Shown here: in pieces, positions 16,359 to 26,616 of the stretch
Position numbering within the stretch: the first letter of the stretch is position 1
Layout of the letters: each line of letters starts with the position of its first letter
NCBI GenBank assembly: GCA_021841025.1
Contig: JAKBWA010000103.1
Coordinates: 1 to 58,255, forward strand
Length of the DNA stretch: 58,255 nt
DNA from: Bacillota bacterium
GTDB lineage: Bacteria > Bacillota > Sulfobacillia > Sulfobacillales > Sulfobacillaceae
Direction of reading: 5' to 3'
Made by a program: the position numbers and the translations under genes
Notes under the pieces: model-generated
Seen by the model: the letters and a program-made list of their open reading frames with translations, nothing else
What the model was told of the DNA's origin: nothing
Database searches by the model: none

Positions 16359-17126
16359 TCAGCGCGTTATCTGTCTTTTGCTGGTTATCTGTCCGGCGCG
16401 TCCGCGCCGGGTTGCAGTTTGTCCATGGACGTTTGACTGAAGTACCGGCGGGGAAACGCGGCCGGATTCATCGCGGTACTCTATCAGGACCGCTCCTGCC
16501 AAGCGCAATGCCGCTGCCGGGTTCGGAAAGGTGCCGACGACACCGGCGGCCGATGTCCAGATGGAGCCGTTCCAGCGGGTTCGTGGACGCAATATGCTTC
16601 CCATGTTCAGGGGGGAACCACCTATACGCCAGAATATCGTCCTGGGCGTCGGCCAAGAGGCTGACCGCCTTTGGAAAGCGACTCTCCACCACCCGCGCCA
16701 ATTCGGCTCGGACCGTGTCCTGAACCGGTTGCCCAAAGATGGAGCGCACGCGGGCGGAAACCACGGTTTGGACGTGCTTCGGGACGTGTACCAAGAAAGC
16801 GCACGCGGCACCGCTGCCGCTCGCCCGTTGGAGGATTTGACGAAGCGCGGCTTGGATCCCCGTATGCACGTCGCGAAAGACCCACTGGACCCCGCGGAGG
16901 CCTCGGGACACGAGATCCTGCAGAAATGTGACCCAGAAGGGTGCCACTTCACTGAGGCCGATGTCAAAGCCCAAGACCTCGCGGTTACCCGACGGGGTGA
17001 CACCAATTGCGACCACGCAGGCCATGCTGGTGACACGGTCGCCGTCCCGCATCTTGAGGTCTTTGGCATCGAGCCAGACATACGGGTACGGACCTTCCAA
17101 AGCGCGTTGCGTGGACTCTAACTTAA
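16359..17126 (-). pseudogene. Remnant of an IS256-family transposase (frameshifted, 5'-truncated)
   Basis: On the minus strand the reading starts with a segment ending EGPYPYVWLDAKDLKMRDG and continues through the IS256 transposase core to TNPLERLHLDIGRR. The homologous reading then jumps by one frame near 16541-16545 to GVVGTFPNPAAALRL and ends at 16359. About the first 130-150 residues of a normal 390-400-residue transposase are missing, including the first catalytic Asp region; an early Asp remains in VWLDA. The sequence is clearly GC-richer than the aro and gcv genes on either side, as expected for transferred DNA. No matching terminal inverted repeats were found. GTTATCTGTC occurs twice close together at about 16367-16395 just past the 3' end. 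Confidence 0.88.
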
Positions 17127-17140
17127 ATGGGCTGCTTGCA

Positions 17141-17169
17141 TTGCAGTGATGGCAGGCGCAAGGTATCAT
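17141..17169 (+). promoter_or_regulatory. Candidate promoter of the gcv operon
   Basis: TTGCAG (17141-17146) and TATCAT (17164-17169) are spaced by 17 bases; the -10 matches 5/6. The promoter sits right at the edge of the IS256 remnant, about 75 bases before the gcvT start. Confidence 0.4.
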
Positions 17170-17248
17170 CAGAGAGGGATTGAGGTGCGCGATCGTGAAA
17201 ATGACAAGCGGGCGGCGACACATATTTTGTTACAAAGAGGGGAATCGA

Positions 17249-18334
17249 TTGAAAACAACACCGCTTACGCCCTGGCATCGTCAACATAAGGCTAAAATGA
17301 TGGAATTTGGCGGCTATGACATGCCGGTGGAATATACAAGTATCATCCAGGAGCACGAGAATGTGCGAAATGCGGTCGGGATGTTTGACGTTTCTCACAT
17401 GGGCGAATTCATGTTTCAGGGCAGCCAGACCCCACATTTTCTGGATCATTTGGTCACCAATCTTCCGTCCACACTGCAACTCGGGCAAGCCATGTATACG
17501 CCCATGTGCTATCCCCACGGCGGAACCATTGATGACCTTTTGATATACCGCATTGAACCAGATAGATTCCTGATGGTCGTGAATGCGGCAAATCGCGAAA
17601 AAGACTGGGAATGGATCACGAATCAAGCCAAGTCTTTTTCCCACTTGGAACTCGAAGATATTTCAGACCGTACAGCGCTCATCGCTGTTCAGGGTCCTCT
17701 CGCGCTAAATATCATTCAATCTTTAACGGACATTGCCCTCAACGAGCTTACTTATTATCATGCGGCGTTTGACGTTTTAGTGGGGGGAATAAAGGCTCAT
17801 TTGTCAAGGACCGGATACACGGGGGAAGACGGATTTGAATTGTACGTTTCCGCGGATAAAGCTCTGGAATTGTGGGAAGCTTTGTACGAGCTTGGCGTTC
17901 AACCGGCAGCTTTGGGTGCTCGTGACACCTTGCGCCTGGAATCCCGCTTTCCTCTATACGCTCATGAACTCACGGAGACGATCTCCCCCTTGGAAGCTGG
18001 CTTAGGAATGTTTGTCAAATTTGACGGGCATGAATTTGTGGGCCGAGATGCATTATGGGCACAGAAGACGAACGGCTTGACGCGAAAAATTGTAGGGATC
18101 ACATTAAACGGCGGTATAGCCCGTCCGGGCTACCCGCTCCATGATGAGGAAAACCGTGTGGTGGGAATCGTGAGCTCGGGAAGTTATTCCCCGACGTTAA
18201 AACGGCCGATTGCGTTAGCGTTGGTAGATCTGTCCCACACGAAGACCGGAACACCCTTAAAGGTCATGGTGAGAAACCGGGCTGTCCCAGCAACAGTGGT
18301 CAAAACACCATTTTATCGCCGTTCTTCCAGTTGA
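17249..18334 (+). CDS. gcvT: Aminomethyltransferase (glycine cleavage T protein)
   Basis: GcvT transfers the aminomethyl group from the H protein lipoyl arm to tetrahydrofolate, releasing ammonia. The 361-residue product begins at TTG 17249 (LKTTPLTPWH), ten bases after AAAGAGG; the longer frame start at 17180 lies inside the promoter region. Motifs include GGYDMPVEY, FDVSHMGEF near 47, the GARDTLRLESRFPLYAHEL block near 228-246 and SYSPTLKRPIALALV near the end. gcvH follows after 52 bases. Confidence 0.93.
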   Translation: MKTTPLTPWHRQHKAKMMEFGGYDMPVEYTSIIQEHENVRNAVGMFDVSHMGEFMFQGSQTPHFLDHLVTNLPSTLQLGQAMYTPMCYPHGGTIDDLLIYRIEPDRFLMVVNAANREKDWEWITNQAKSFSHLELEDISDRTALIAVQGPLALNIIQSLTDIALNELTYYHAAFDVLVGGIKAHLSRTGYTGEDGFELYVSADKALELWEALYELGVQPAALGARDTLRLESRFPLYAHELTETISPLEAGLGMFVKFDGHEFVGRDALWAQKTNGLTRKIVGITLNGGIARPGYPLHDEENRVVGIVSSGSYSPTLKRPIALALVDLSHTKTGTPLKVMVRNRAVPATVVKTPFYRRSSS

Positions 18335-18386
18335 TGAATTACCTGGCGGATATTGGTCATCCAAATTACAATTAGGAGGAAAAAAC

Positions 18387-18755
18387 GTGAATATTCCAGA
18401 CGACTTGAAATATACCCGAGATCACGAATGGATTAACAAAGATGGAAAGGTCGGCATTACCGATTATGCCCAAGAATCTTTGGGCGATGTGGTTTTTGTA
18501 GAACTGCCGCAAGTTGGTGAACAATTAAAAATCGGCGAGGCTTTTGGCGTGGTAGAGTCCGTCAAATCTGTATCCGATTTATACAGTCCCGTTGATGGCA
18601 CTGTCAAAGCGGTTAACGAAAGTCTTAAGGAAACGCCTGAATTGATCAATCAGGAGCCCTACAATCAAGGATGGATCATGCAGGTAGACATCCTCAACCA
18701 AAGTTCAGATCTGCTCGATGCCAAGGGCTATCGGCAGCAAGTCGAAGGAGAATAA
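18387..18755 (+). CDS. gcvH: Glycine cleavage system H protein
   Basis: GcvH carries the lipoyl group between the P, T and L proteins. The 122-residue protein is of standard length, with the lipoylation lysine K60 in VVESVKSVSDLYSP. The GTG start is preceded by AGGAGGAAAAAAC. In Bacillus gcvH lies outside the gcvT-PA-PB operon, so its presence here completes the operon except for the dihydrolipoyl dehydrogenase. Confidence 0.95.
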   Translation: MNIPDDLKYTRDHEWINKDGKVGITDYAQESLGDVVFVELPQVGEQLKIGEAFGVVESVKSVSDLYSPVDGTVKAVNESLKETPELINQEPYNQGWIMQVDILNQSSDLLDAKGYRQQVEGE

Positions 18756-18760
18756 ATTCG

Positions 18761-20092
18761 TTGCGGTACATACCTCATACCGGTGATGACAAACGCGCCA
18801 TGTTGCAGGCCCTGGGATATGCTTCAGTCGATGAGCTTTTCGATGACATTCCTCGAACAGCACGTCTCGAACGATTGTTGAATTTGCCTTCGGCATTGTC
18901 CGAATTAGAACTGCAACAACACATGGCTGAATTAGCGGGAAAGAATCACAGTGTTGACGACCTCGTGTCTTTTTTGGGCGGGGGTTTCTATGATCGGTTC
19001 ATCCCTGCCGCGATTGCTCAGTTAGCAGAACGCGGAGAATTTCTTACAGCTTATACACCTTACCAGGCGGAACTGTCACAAGGGACACTGGCAGGGATTT
19101 TTGAGTTTCAGACAATGATCGCAGGCTTATGCGGGATGTATGCGGCTCAAGCATCCATGTATGATGGCTCTTCAGCAGTCGGAGAAGCGGCTTTGTTGGC
19201 ACTCGGACAAACTGAACCAGGACATCTCGTGGTATCGCGCTATTTGCATCCGGACAGCATCAGTGTGGTGCGTACTTACGCCCATGCACGCAGAGCTCAG
19301 GTTAGTGTGGTGGATTCTGCCGAAGATTTAGAAAAAGTATTGAGTACACAGAAAACTTCTGGTGTAATCTGGCAGTATCCAGATATTATGGGAAGTTTTA
19401 AGTCATTGCCAGATGCCATTATGTTGGCGCATCGCTTTGGGGCTTTAGCGATCGTTTCTTCTGATCCGGTGGCATTGTCTGTACTGAAGCCTCCAGGGGA
19501 ATGGGGAGCCGATATTGTGGTCGGGGAAGGTCAGCCTTTGGGCAATCATTTGAACTACGGTGGGCCTACGCTCGGATTTTTTGCCGTAACGGAGCAACTG
19601 GTTCGTAAATTGCCGGGACGGCTCGTTGGCCAAAGTTATGACCGTGAGGGCCGCCGTGGATTTGTCTTGACCTTGCAAGCTCGCGAACAGCATATTCGGC
19701 GTGAGCGGGCCACATCAAATATTTGTTCCAACCATTCATTAAACGCATTGCAAGCGACGATTTACATGGCTCTTTTGGGACCCAGCGGCATGAAAGAAGT
19801 GGCCCGTCTCTCTATATCTAAGGCTCATTATTTGGCACAGGCGTTAGCTCAAGCAGGCTTTGTGCGCGTTAATGCGGATGATCCGTTTTTATACGAGTTC
19901 GTGGTGAAAGTACCGGGTTCTGTTGCGTCGCTCAATCGCCATCTTTTGTCCAAGAATATTATTGGAGGCCTGGACATGGGACAATGGGATCCCGCGTTTT
20001 CGGGAATGTGGCAGATTGCTGTGACCGAGAAGCGCTCGCGTGCACAGTTGGATCAATTGGTGGAGGAGGCGAAGAGATGGATGTCCCGGTAA
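18761..20092 (+). CDS. gcvPA: Glycine dehydrogenase (decarboxylating) subunit 1
   Basis: GcvPA is the N-terminal half of the split P protein that decarboxylates glycine. The 443-residue product starts at TTG 18761, nine bases after AAGGAGA and six bases beyond the gcvH stop. It contains [13 protein letters not shown] near 66 and the [15 protein letters not shown] block near 91-105, both typical of the subunit-1 family. The last codons overlap the start of gcvPB by 16 bases, matching their function as an alpha2beta2 complex. Confidence 0.93.
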   Translation: MRYIPHTGDDKRAMLQALGYASVDELFDDIPRTARLERLLNLPSALSELELQQHMAELAGKNHSVDDLVSFLGGGFYDRFIPAAIAQLAERGEFLTAYTPYQAELSQGTLAGIFEFQTMIAGLCGMYAAQASMYDGSSAVGEAALLALGQTEPGHLVVSRYLHPDSISVVRTYAHARRAQVSVVDSAEDLEKVLSTQKTSGVIWQYPDIMGSFKSLPDAIMLAHRFGALAIVSSDPVALSVLKPPGEWGADIVVGEGQPLGNHLNYGGPTLGFFAVTEQLVRKLPGRLVGQSYDREGRRGFVLTLQAREQHIRRERATSNICSNHSLNALQATIYMALLGPSGMKEVARLSISKAHYLAQALAQAGFVRVNADDPFLYEFVVKVPGSVASLNRHLLSKNIIGGLDMGQWDPAFSGMWQIAVTEKRSRAQLDQLVEEAKRWMSR

Positions 20093-21531
20093 TTTTCGAG
20101 AGGTCGGTTCCTGGCCGACAAGGAATTCGCCTGCCTCAGTGTGACGTACCTGAGTTGAATGTGCAGGATGTTGTGGGGGATGAGTTCACCAGGACTTCCG
20201 ATCTGCATTTGCCGGAAGTTTCGGAAGTGGACGTTGTGCGTCATTACACATTTTTGTCTACACTAAATTATGGCGTCGACACCGGATTTTATCCCTTGGG
20301 TTCGTGCACTATGAAGTATAATCCGAAAGTCAATGAAATGGTGGCCCAATGGCCCGGGTTTGCCGATATTCATCCTTTGCAGCCGCCGGAAACTGTGCAG
20401 GGGATGCTATCCCTATTACACTCCTTAGAAGTGGCTCTAGCCGAAATTTCGGGGATGGACGCTATGACGCTCCAGCCGGCAGCAGGGGCCCACGGAGAAT
20501 TGACAGGGATCTTGATCATCCGCGCTTACCTGGAGGCCAAAGGGCAAAAGCGGACGACTATACTGATACCCGATTCTGCTCACGGTACTAATCCAGCCAC
20601 TGCGACCATGGCTGGATTCCAGGTCAAGGTCGTGCCTTCGGGACTGCGCGGAGGAGTAGACGTTGAAAAATTACGGGCTGCCGTCGATGAAAACACAGCG
20701 GGTCTGATGCTGACAAATCCCAATACCTTGGGACTTTTTGAAGAAGATATCTTAGAAATTGCAGATATTGTCCATCAAGCCGGGGGATTGCTTTATTACG
20801 ACGGTGCAAACATGAATGCCATCATGGGTAAAGTTCGACCGGGGGACATGGGGTTCGATGTGGTGCACTTGAATTTGCACAAAACATTTTCTACGCCCCA
20901 TGGAGGGGGCGGACCCGGAGCAGGTCCGGTAGGAGTTAAAAAGGAACTGCAACCTTTTTTGCCAGTGCCACGTATTGCTGGGCAGGAAGGCGAATGGTAT
21001 TGGGAATACAACCGCCCCCAGTCGATTGGAAAAGTAAGGTCGTTTTACGGAAATCCCGCAGTGCTTGTCAGAGCTTATGCTTATCTTCGGAGTCACGGCG
21101 CCCAAGGTTTGCAAGAGGTGTCGGAGACAGCAGTGCTTAATGCGAACTACCTGTTGCATTTGCTAAAGGAACGTTACCATACGCCTTTTGATCGTACGGT
21201 TAAACATGAATTTGTATTATCGCTGAGTCATCAAAAGAAACGGGGAGCAAAAGCTTTGGACGTCGCTAAACGATTGATCGATTACGGAGTGTACCCGCCT
21301 ACAGTGTACTTCCCTTTGGTTGTCGAAGAAGCTTTGATGGTAGAACCTACGGAAACGGAAAGTAAAGAAACTCTTGATGCATTTGCGCGATCGATGATTG
21401 ATATTGATAATGAAATCGATGCCAATCCACAGTTATTGCACCAGGCTCCCCACCACACGGTAGTGAGCCGCCTCGATGAAGCCGGGGCAGCTCGGCGTCC
21501 GATTTTGAGTTTTTTTTCAAAAAAGGCTTGA
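20077..21531 (+). CDS. gcvPB: Glycine dehydrogenase (decarboxylating) subunit 2
   Basis: GcvPB is the C-terminal, PLP-carrying half of the P protein. The 484-residue product has [16 protein letters not shown] near 70, [26 protein letters not shown] and the PLP lysine in [16 protein letters not shown] near 269. ATG 20077 was chosen because GGAGG precedes it and a start at 19984 would sit deep in gcvPA. glyA follows. Confidence 0.95.
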   Translation: MDVPVIFERSVPGRQGIRLPQCDVPELNVQDVVGDEFTRTSDLHLPEVSEVDVVRHYTFLSTLNYGVDTGFYPLGSCTMKYNPKVNEMVAQWPGFADIHPLQPPETVQGMLSLLHSLEVALAEISGMDAMTLQPAAGAHGELTGILIIRAYLEAKGQKRTTILIPDSAHGTNPATATMAGFQVKVVPSGLRGGVDVEKLRAAVDENTAGLMLTNPNTLGLFEEDILEIADIVHQAGGLLYYDGANMNAIMGKVRPGDMGFDVVHLNLHKTFSTPHGGGGPGAGPVGVKKELQPFLPVPRIAGQEGEWYWEYNRPQSIGKVRSFYGNPAVLVRAYAYLRSHGAQGLQEVSETAVLNANYLLHLLKERYHTPFDRTVKHEFVLSLSHQKKRGAKALDVAKRLIDYGVYPPTVYFPLVVEEALMVEPTETESKETLDAFARSMIDIDNEIDANPQLLHQAPHHTVVSRLDEAGAARRPILSFFSKKA

Positions 21532-21573
21532 TTAAGACCATGAGGAATTCATGAAAAAATAAGGAGGATGTCC

Positions 21574-22833
21574 ATGAGCCGGAGAGATATGGAGGTATTA
21601 GCTCAGGTTGACCCCGATGTGTACCAGGCTATTCTTGACGAAGAGGCACGACAGTCCGGCCATCTGGAATTGATTGCGTCCGAGAATTGGACTTCCAAAG
21701 CGGTAAGGCAAGCTGTGGGTTCGGTGATGACTGACAAATACGCTGAAGGATATCCCGAGCACCGTTATTACGGCGGATGCGAATACATGGATGTGGTCGA
21801 GCGACTGGCGCAAGAGCGCGTCAAACAATTGTTCTCCGCGGAGTATGCTAATGTTCAGCCTCACGCCGGGGCTCCAGCGAATATGGCCGTTTATTTTACC
21901 GCCCTAAAACCGGGAGATAAAGTGTTAGGAATGAACCTTACGCATGGAGGGCATTTGACGCACGGCAGCCCCGTAAATTTCTCGGGAAAACTGTACCACG
22001 TGGAAAGTTATGGAGTCGATCCCGAAACCGAACGACTGGATATGAACCAGGTTCAGCAGGTTGCGAAGTCTTTTCAACCCGACATGATCGTGGCGGGTGC
22101 CTCTGCTTATCCCCGAATTCTTGATTTCAAAGCGTTTCGCGAGATTGCCGATGAAGTGGGCGCTCTCTTGATGGTGGACATGGCGCATATTGCCGGGTTG
22201 GTTGCTGCAGGTCTTCATCCCACTCCTGTCGGCATTGCCGACTTCGTGACGTCGACGACGCATAAAACGTTGCGTGGACCGCGCGGCGGATTCATTTTAA
22301 GCAACGAATCATGGGGGAAAAAAATCGACAAGACTGTTTTTCCAGGACTTCAGGGTGGCCCTTTAATGAACCTGATTGCCGGGAAAGCTGTGGCGTTTAA
22401 CGAAGCTCTGAGTCCGGAATTTCGACAATATCAAGCGCGAGTCGTGGAAAATGCACAAGTTTTGGCAGAAAGACTGACGGAACAGGGGGTGCGTTTGGTA
22501 TCCGGCGGCACGGACAATCATCTCTTGCTGCTTGACGCTAAACACAGCGGCATTACCGGTCTCGAAGCGCAAAACCGGTTAGCTCAGGTGGGAATTACTG
22601 TCAACAAAAATACAATACCGTTTGAAACAGAAAAACCCACCATTACGTCAGGAATTCGTCTCGGAACACCGCAGGTTACAACCAGAGGATTTGGAACTGA
22701 AGAAATCGGTATCCTGGCGGATGTTATAGCTCAGACTATTAAGGCTTCATCCAACTTTGATCCGGAACCGCTTAGGCGCCGTATTGAGAGATTGGCACAG
22801 GACTTTCCTTTGCCAGGATTAGATTCAGCATGA
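21574..22833 (+). CDS. glyA: Serine hydroxymethyltransferase
   Basis: GlyA interconverts serine and glycine with tetrahydrofolate. The protein has [13 protein letters not shown], the [16 protein letters not shown] motif and the PLP lysine in [14 protein letters not shown] near 229. AAGGAGG at 21561-21567 touches the ATG at 21568, so the second ATG at 21574, six bases away, is the better start (419 residues). Its place behind gcvPB links glycine cleavage with serine/one-carbon flow. Its stop overlaps the aroQ start (ATGA). Confidence 0.95.
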   Translation: MSRRDMEVLAQVDPDVYQAILDEEARQSGHLELIASENWTSKAVRQAVGSVMTDKYAEGYPEHRYYGGCEYMDVVERLAQERVKQLFSAEYANVQPHAGAPANMAVYFTALKPGDKVLGMNLTHGGHLTHGSPVNFSGKLYHVESYGVDPETERLDMNQVQQVAKSFQPDMIVAGASAYPRILDFKAFREIADEVGALLMVDMAHIAGLVAAGLHPTPVGIADFVTSTTHKTLRGPRGGFILSNESWGKKIDKTVFPGLQGGPLMNLIAGKAVAFNEALSPEFRQYQARVVENAQVLAERLTEQGVRLVSGGTDNHLLLLDAKHSGITGLEAQNRLAQVGITVNKNTIPFETEKPTITSGIRLGTPQVTTRGFGTEEIGILADVIAQTIKASSNFDPEPLRRRIERLAQDFPLPGLDSA

Positions 22834-23258
22834 AAGTAGCTATCGTCAACGGCCCGAATTTGGGAACTCTAGGGCGGCGCCAGCCCCACATCTATGGCAA
22901 TCGCAGTTGGGATCAGATTGTGGAGGCTTTGAGGCAGCGGTTTAAAAACTGTACGCTGGTGGATTTTCAATCGAATCATGAAGGTGCGGTTATCGATTAT
23001 ATTGAAGATCTTGAGCATCAAGGGGTAGAAGGGTTAGTGATTAATCCGGGAGCATGGACTCATCAAAGTTATGCCATCCGAGACGCTCTAGCTGCTCTTT
23101 CTATTCCTATTATTGAAGTGCACATCAGCAATATTTACGCGCGTGAGGATTTTCGGTCTCATTCTTTGATCGCACCTGTCGTGACCGCTCAAGTGAGCGG
23201 TTTTGGGGCCGACGGATATCGTCTCGCGGTGGCCTATTTGTGTGAAGAGAATCTTTAA
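22830..23258 (+). CDS. aroQ: 3-Dehydroquinate dehydratase, type II
   Basis: AroQ dehydrates 3-dehydroquinate to 3-dehydroshikimate, supplying the step not covered by aroB, aroE, aroK and aroC upstream. The 142-residue protein has [17 protein letters not shown] with the catalytic Tyr region at about 8-24, [16 protein letters not shown] near 71 and [17 protein letters not shown] near 95. The length is typical of the dodecameric type II enzyme. It starts in the glyA stop by an ATGA overlap. Confidence 0.95.
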   Translation: MKVAIVNGPNLGTLGRRQPHIYGNRSWDQIVEALRQRFKNCTLVDFQSNHEGAVIDYIEDLEHQGVEGLVINPGAWTHQSYAIRDALAALSIPIIEVHISNIYAREDFRSHSLIAPVVTAQVSGFGADGYRLAVAYLCEENL

Positions 23259-23289
23259 TCAACTTTCGAATGCCAGAAGGGGGCGTTGT

Positions 23290-24351
23290 GTGTCTCGCAT
23301 TGATACGTTGTGGAAAAATTGCCGATCCGAAATCGATGCTTTTCTTATTTGTTCTCAACAAAATCGCTATTATTTAAGCAACTTCACGGGATCTTCAGGG
23401 TGCATTTTAGTAAGCGCCGAACACAGATTTCTTTTAACCGACTCCCGCTACCGAGAGCAAGCTGCATTGGAAAGTCCTGAGTTCGAGGTGAAAATTGGCA
23501 AAAGGTTCTATGATGAAGTCTCGGAATTAGCTCGAACTCGAGGATGGAATCGAATTGGGTTCGAGGCTGAACATATGACAGTTCAGGACTATTTGCAGCT
23601 TCTCCAACGATATCCGGACGTACAGTGGCTGCCAATGACGGGAATTGTTGAAAGGCAAAGAGGCATTAAGGATAAGAAAGAGATAGAGTATCTTCGGCAA
23701 GCTGCTCAAATTGCAGACCAGGCATTGTCTTTGGCTTGGGATCATTTGCGCCCGGGAGTTTCAGAGCGACAGTTTCAGTTAATTTTAGAGCATGCCATGG
23801 AAAACCTGGGATCACAGGGGATATCCTTTCCTACCATTGTGGCTTCGGGGCCTCGTGGATCAATGCCCCATGCTAAACCAACAGATCGAGTTTTTAAAGA
23901 AGATGACTGGGTTACTATTGATTTTGGGGCAGTCGACCACGGATATCATTCCGATGAAACGGTGACGATACCAGTGACAAAGAAGGCTTTATCCGGACAA
24001 TTGGCAGTCATTTATGATATTGTATTACAGGCTCAAAACGCAGGCATCAAGGCACTTAAGCCCGGCGTCAGCGCGTCACAAGTTGATGAAATTGTACGTG
24101 GCGTTATTATAGAGGCAGGGTATAGTGAATATTTCGGACATGGAACCGGTCATGGCGTGGGATTGGATGTTCATGAGGCTCCGTTGTTGGGGCCCAGTTC
24201 ACCGAAAGATATGACCTTGGAAGCGGGCATGGTAGTCACCATTGAGCCCGGTATTTATTTACCTCAGGTGGGCGGTGTGCGTCTAGAAGACATGTTGCTA
24301 GTGACGGCGGAGGGAAGTACGCGTCTGACTTCATGGGATAAAGAGTCGTGA
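23290..24351 (+). CDS. M24 family metallopeptidase (Xaa-Pro dipeptidase/aminopeptidase type)
   Basis: The 353-residue protein has an N-terminal creatinase-like domain (residues 1-125) and a C-terminal pita-bread M24 domain. Metal ligands are visible in DFGAVDHGYHSDET (two Asp), HGTGHGVGLDVHE (His) and EPGIYL (Glu), with a final Glu in RLEDML. Such enzymes cleave X-Pro bonds. GTG 23290 was chosen because AAGGGGGCG lies just upstream and the length matches YqhT-like proteins, which also sit between aroQ and efp in Bacillus. Confidence 0.9.
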   Translation: MSRIDTLWKNCRSEIDAFLICSQQNRYYLSNFTGSSGCILVSAEHRFLLTDSRYREQAALESPEFEVKIGKRFYDEVSELARTRGWNRIGFEAEHMTVQDYLQLLQRYPDVQWLPMTGIVERQRGIKDKKEIEYLRQAAQIADQALSLAWDHLRPGVSERQFQLILEHAMENLGSQGISFPTIVASGPRGSMPHAKPTDRVFKEDDWVTIDFGAVDHGYHSDETVTIPVTKKALSGQLAVIYDIVLQAQNAGIKALKPGVSASQVDEIVRGVIIEAGYSEYFGHGTGHGVGLDVHEAPLLGPSSPKDMTLEAGMVVTIEPGIYLPQVGGVRLEDMLLVTAEGSTRLTSWDKES

Positions 24352-24384
24352 GCGTCGCATGTTAGTTTGGAATGGGAGTGATTT

Positions 24385-24948
24385 TTGCCGGTGATTTCTT
24401 CTAACGATTTTCGCAATGGTGTCACAATCGAACTGGATGGGGTTCTGTATCAAGTGATAGAATTTCAGCATGTTAAACCAGGAAAGGGATCAGCTTTCGT
24501 GCGCACCAAGCTGAAAAACCTTCAAACAGGCGGGGTCGTCGACCGCACGTTTAACGCGGGAGAGCGCGTACCTCAGGCTCGCGTGGAAAAGCGCGAAATG
24601 CAGTTTCTTTACTCTACCGGAGACGACTACACGTTCATGGATACAGAAACCTTTGAACAGTTGACTCTACACAGCACCGATATCGGCGCCGGGGTCCGGT
24701 TTCTCAAAGAGAATATGATCTGTTATGTCATGTTGTATAAAGGGGCCAGCATTGGGGTAGACCTTCCCAATAGCGTGGATCTACAAATTGTGGAAACGGA
24801 ACCGGGATTCAAAGGCGATACCGCAACGGGAGGAACCAAACCCGCTAAGTTGGAAACGGGTGCCGTGGTTAAAGTACCGTTATTTGTGGAGCAAGGAGAA
24901 ATCATCTCGGTGGATACGCGGACTGGACAATATCTGGGCCGGGCTTAG
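24385..24948 (+). CDS. efp: Elongation factor P
   Basis: EF-P relieves ribosome stalling at polyproline stretches. The 187-residue, three-domain protein has [10 protein letters not shown] with the modifiable lysine at position 34, then [12 protein letters not shown] and the C-terminal [16 protein letters not shown] block. The TTG start at 24385 has a GGGAG upstream; a GTG two codons in is an alternative. A strong terminator follows 28 bases after the stop. Confidence 0.95.
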   Translation: MPVISSNDFRNGVTIELDGVLYQVIEFQHVKPGKGSAFVRTKLKNLQTGGVVDRTFNAGERVPQARVEKREMQFLYSTGDDYTFMDTETFEQLTLHSTDIGAGVRFLKENMICYVMLYKGASIGVDLPNSVDLQIVETEPGFKGDTATGGTKPAKLETGAVVKVPLFVEQGEIISVDTRTGQYLGRA

Positions 24949-24976
24949 AATATTGCCGTCAATTGACGTTTCAAAG

Positions 24977-25003
24977 GACTGGGATCATTCCCAGTCTTTT
25001 TTT
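24977..25003 (+). terminator. Intrinsic terminator after efp
   Basis: GACTGGGA (24977-24984) and TCCCAGTC (24989-24996) pair perfectly around a TCAT loop and are followed by seven T (24997-25003). Confidence 0.92.
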
Positions 25004-25066
25004 ACATGAAAATATCTATGCCAGGAAATAGTATTGACTGTAACGTCTAAGGAGGAGGTGTGATGA

Positions 25067-25564
25067 GTGGCAGATCTTCGACGCAGGGTTTCACATTTGG
25101 TCAGCCTAGCCGAACGATACGACGTGGGTTCTAGAAGTCGCGAAGGAAAAATTATAGAAGAGATGATTGGTGTGTTGCGAGATTTGGCGCTAGATGTTGA
25201 GGAAGTGGCAGTGAATCAAGCGGAGATTGAAGATTTTCTTGAGGAACTGGATGGAGATTTGTTGGATGTTGAAGAAGAGGTCTATAACGATGATGAAGAT
25301 GGAATGACCGACTTCAATGTCGAGGATGATGATACACTGATGAATGAGGAGTTGGTGAACGACCAGAAGGAGGAGGATGCGTCTTACATCGCGTTAGAAT
25401 GTCCCCTGTGCCATCAAGAGTCGTCCTACAATCATAGACTTTTCAGTCGCGATGGAGTTCAACTCTCCTGTCCTCATTGCGGCAACGTGATCTTTGACAG
25501 CGACGAAGACTGTATCATCATGGAAGAATCCGACGACGAACACTCGTTTGGATCTTATCGTTAA
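25067..25564 (+). CDS. Acidic zinc-ribbon protein upstream of the spoIIIA operon
   Basis: The 165-residue protein has a helical N-terminal part (1-70), a very acidic Asp/Glu linker (about 70-105) and a C-terminal zinc ribbon with ECPLCHQES near 112 and LSCPHCGNVIF near 134. It resembles the conserved Firmicutes proteins with a CD1247-type N-terminal domain that often lie between efp and spoIIIAA; no function is established. GTG 25067 follows AAGGAGGAGGTG by six bases. Terminators on both sides make it a single-gene transcript. Confidence 0.75.
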   Translation: MADLRRRVSHLVSLAERYDVGSRSREGKIIEEMIGVLRDLALDVEEVAVNQAEIEDFLEELDGDLLDVEEEVYNDDEDGMTDFNVEDDDTLMNEELVNDQKEEDASYIALECPLCHQESSYNHRLFSRDGVQLSCPHCGNVIFDSDEDCIIMEESDDEHSFGSYR

Positions 25565-25593
25565 ATTCCTGTTGTGTTTGCATTGCATTATCC

Positions 25594-25621
25594 AAGCCCG
25601 TGGCGAAAGCCGCGGGCTTTT
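25594..25621 (+). terminator. Intrinsic terminator after the zinc-ribbon gene
   Basis: AGCCCGTGGC (25595-25604) pairs with GCCGCGGGCT (25609-25618), with one T-G wobble, around a GAAA tetraloop and is followed by a short T-run. Confidence 0.85.
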
Positions 25622-25631
25622 GAATTGTCTA

Positions 25632-25661
25632 GCATAACTTGTCTATGACGTCCATAAATAT
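25632..25661 (+). promoter_or_regulatory. Possible sigma-E type promoter of the spoIIIA operon
   Basis: A CATAAATAT at 25653-25661 resembles the sigma-E -10 (CATAnnnT) with GCATAA at 25632-25637 fifteen bases upstream as a weak -35. The spoIIIA operon is sigma-E dependent in Bacillus; the match here is partial. Confidence 0.3.
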
Positions 25662-25707
25662 CAAACAACTGGAACCGAGATCCAGTGAATGAACAGGAGT
25701 GAAAGTG

Positions 25708-26616
25708 ATGGAACCTTGGATATATCTTCCTAATCCATGGAGAGACGCCATTTTGGCGTTGCCCGGGGAATTCCTGGGATTATTGGAAGAAGTGCGGCTT
25801 AGACTGGATCGTCCTGTTTATTGCTACACTACGAATGACGTGATTCCACTGGAAGTGGACAATCAACTGAGGACCGTTAAGGAAAAAGATTTGGACCACA
25901 TCATCGGGATTATTGCTGAGCATTCTTTATATGCCCGTACCGAAGAACTTCGACAAGGATTTCTCACTTTACCCGGAGGTCACCGTGTAGGGGTGGCGGG
26001 AAAGGCTGTTTGGAAGGACGGCCACATCGTGACAATGACGGATATCTCCGGACTGAATTTTCGGCGTGCCAGAAATGTCGCAGGAGCAGCAGCGGAGCTT
26101 GTTAGCATATTTCGCTGCCAACATCTTAGCGTAGAATCCCTTTTGGTTGCAGGCCCCCCGCGTAGTGGCAAAACAACACTCTTGCGGGATTTAGTTCGGA
26201 TATTCAGTGATTATGGAGAGCGGGTTACGGTGATTGATGAACGTTCAGAATTAGCGGCATACCATGGTGGCCATTACGGTTTTGATTTAGGAGCACACGT
26301 CGACGTGCTGGATGGATGGGCAAAAGCTGAAGGTATAGTGTTGGCCATACGCACGCTCGGCCCGGATCGGATTGTTGTGGATGAATTGGGAAATGGAGAA
26401 GATTGGCCTGCGGTCGATCAGGCTCTTTCTACTGGGGTGAAAATCGTGGCGAGTGTTCATGCCGGCACATATGCGGATCTATGCCGCAAACCATCGCGAA
26501 GGTTGCCCGTGCTTCATTTGTTTGATTCGATAGTGATTCTCAAACGCTCAGGGATTCCGGGCGCGGTACAAGAAATCTGGCATAACAGCCAAAGAATTTG
26601 GCCAGACGCCTCATGA
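25708..26616 (+). CDS. spoIIIAA: Stage III sporulation protein AA, ATPase
   Basis: SpoIIIAA is a secretion-type ATPase that works with the SpoIIIA-SpoIIQ channel between mother cell and forespore. The protein has GHRVGVAGKA near 92, Walker A AGPPRSGKTTLL near 148 and VTVIDERSELAA near 176, with VVDELGNGED near 223 in the Walker B region. Start 25708 was chosen because AGGAG lies eight bases upstream; 25699 would overlap that site. The stop overlaps spoIIIAB (ATGA). Confidence 0.95.
   Translation: MEPWIYLPNPWRDAILALPGEFLGLLEEVRLRLDRPVYCYTTNDVIPLEVDNQLRTVKEKDLDHIIGIIAEHSLYARTEELRQGFLTLPGGHRVGVAGKAVWKDGHIVTMTDISGLNFRRARNVAGAAAELVSIFRCQHLSVESLLVAGPPRSGKTTLLRDLVRIFSDYGERVTVIDERSELAAYHGGHYGFDLGAHVDVLDGWAKAEGIVLAIRTLGPDRIVVDELGNGEDWPAVDQALSTGVKIVASVHAGTYADLCRKPSRRLPVLHLFDSIVILKRSGIPGAVQEIWHNSQRIWPDAS

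Noticed and set aside
16531-17121. Long plus-strand frames across the IS256 remnant
   Set aside because: They are antisense to clear transposase homology on the minus strand; high GC explains the absence of stops.
17123-17644. Long minus-strand frame of 173 residues opposite gcvT
   Set aside because: It is the shadow of gcvT and the IS256 remnant; no ribosome-binding site and no family resemblance.
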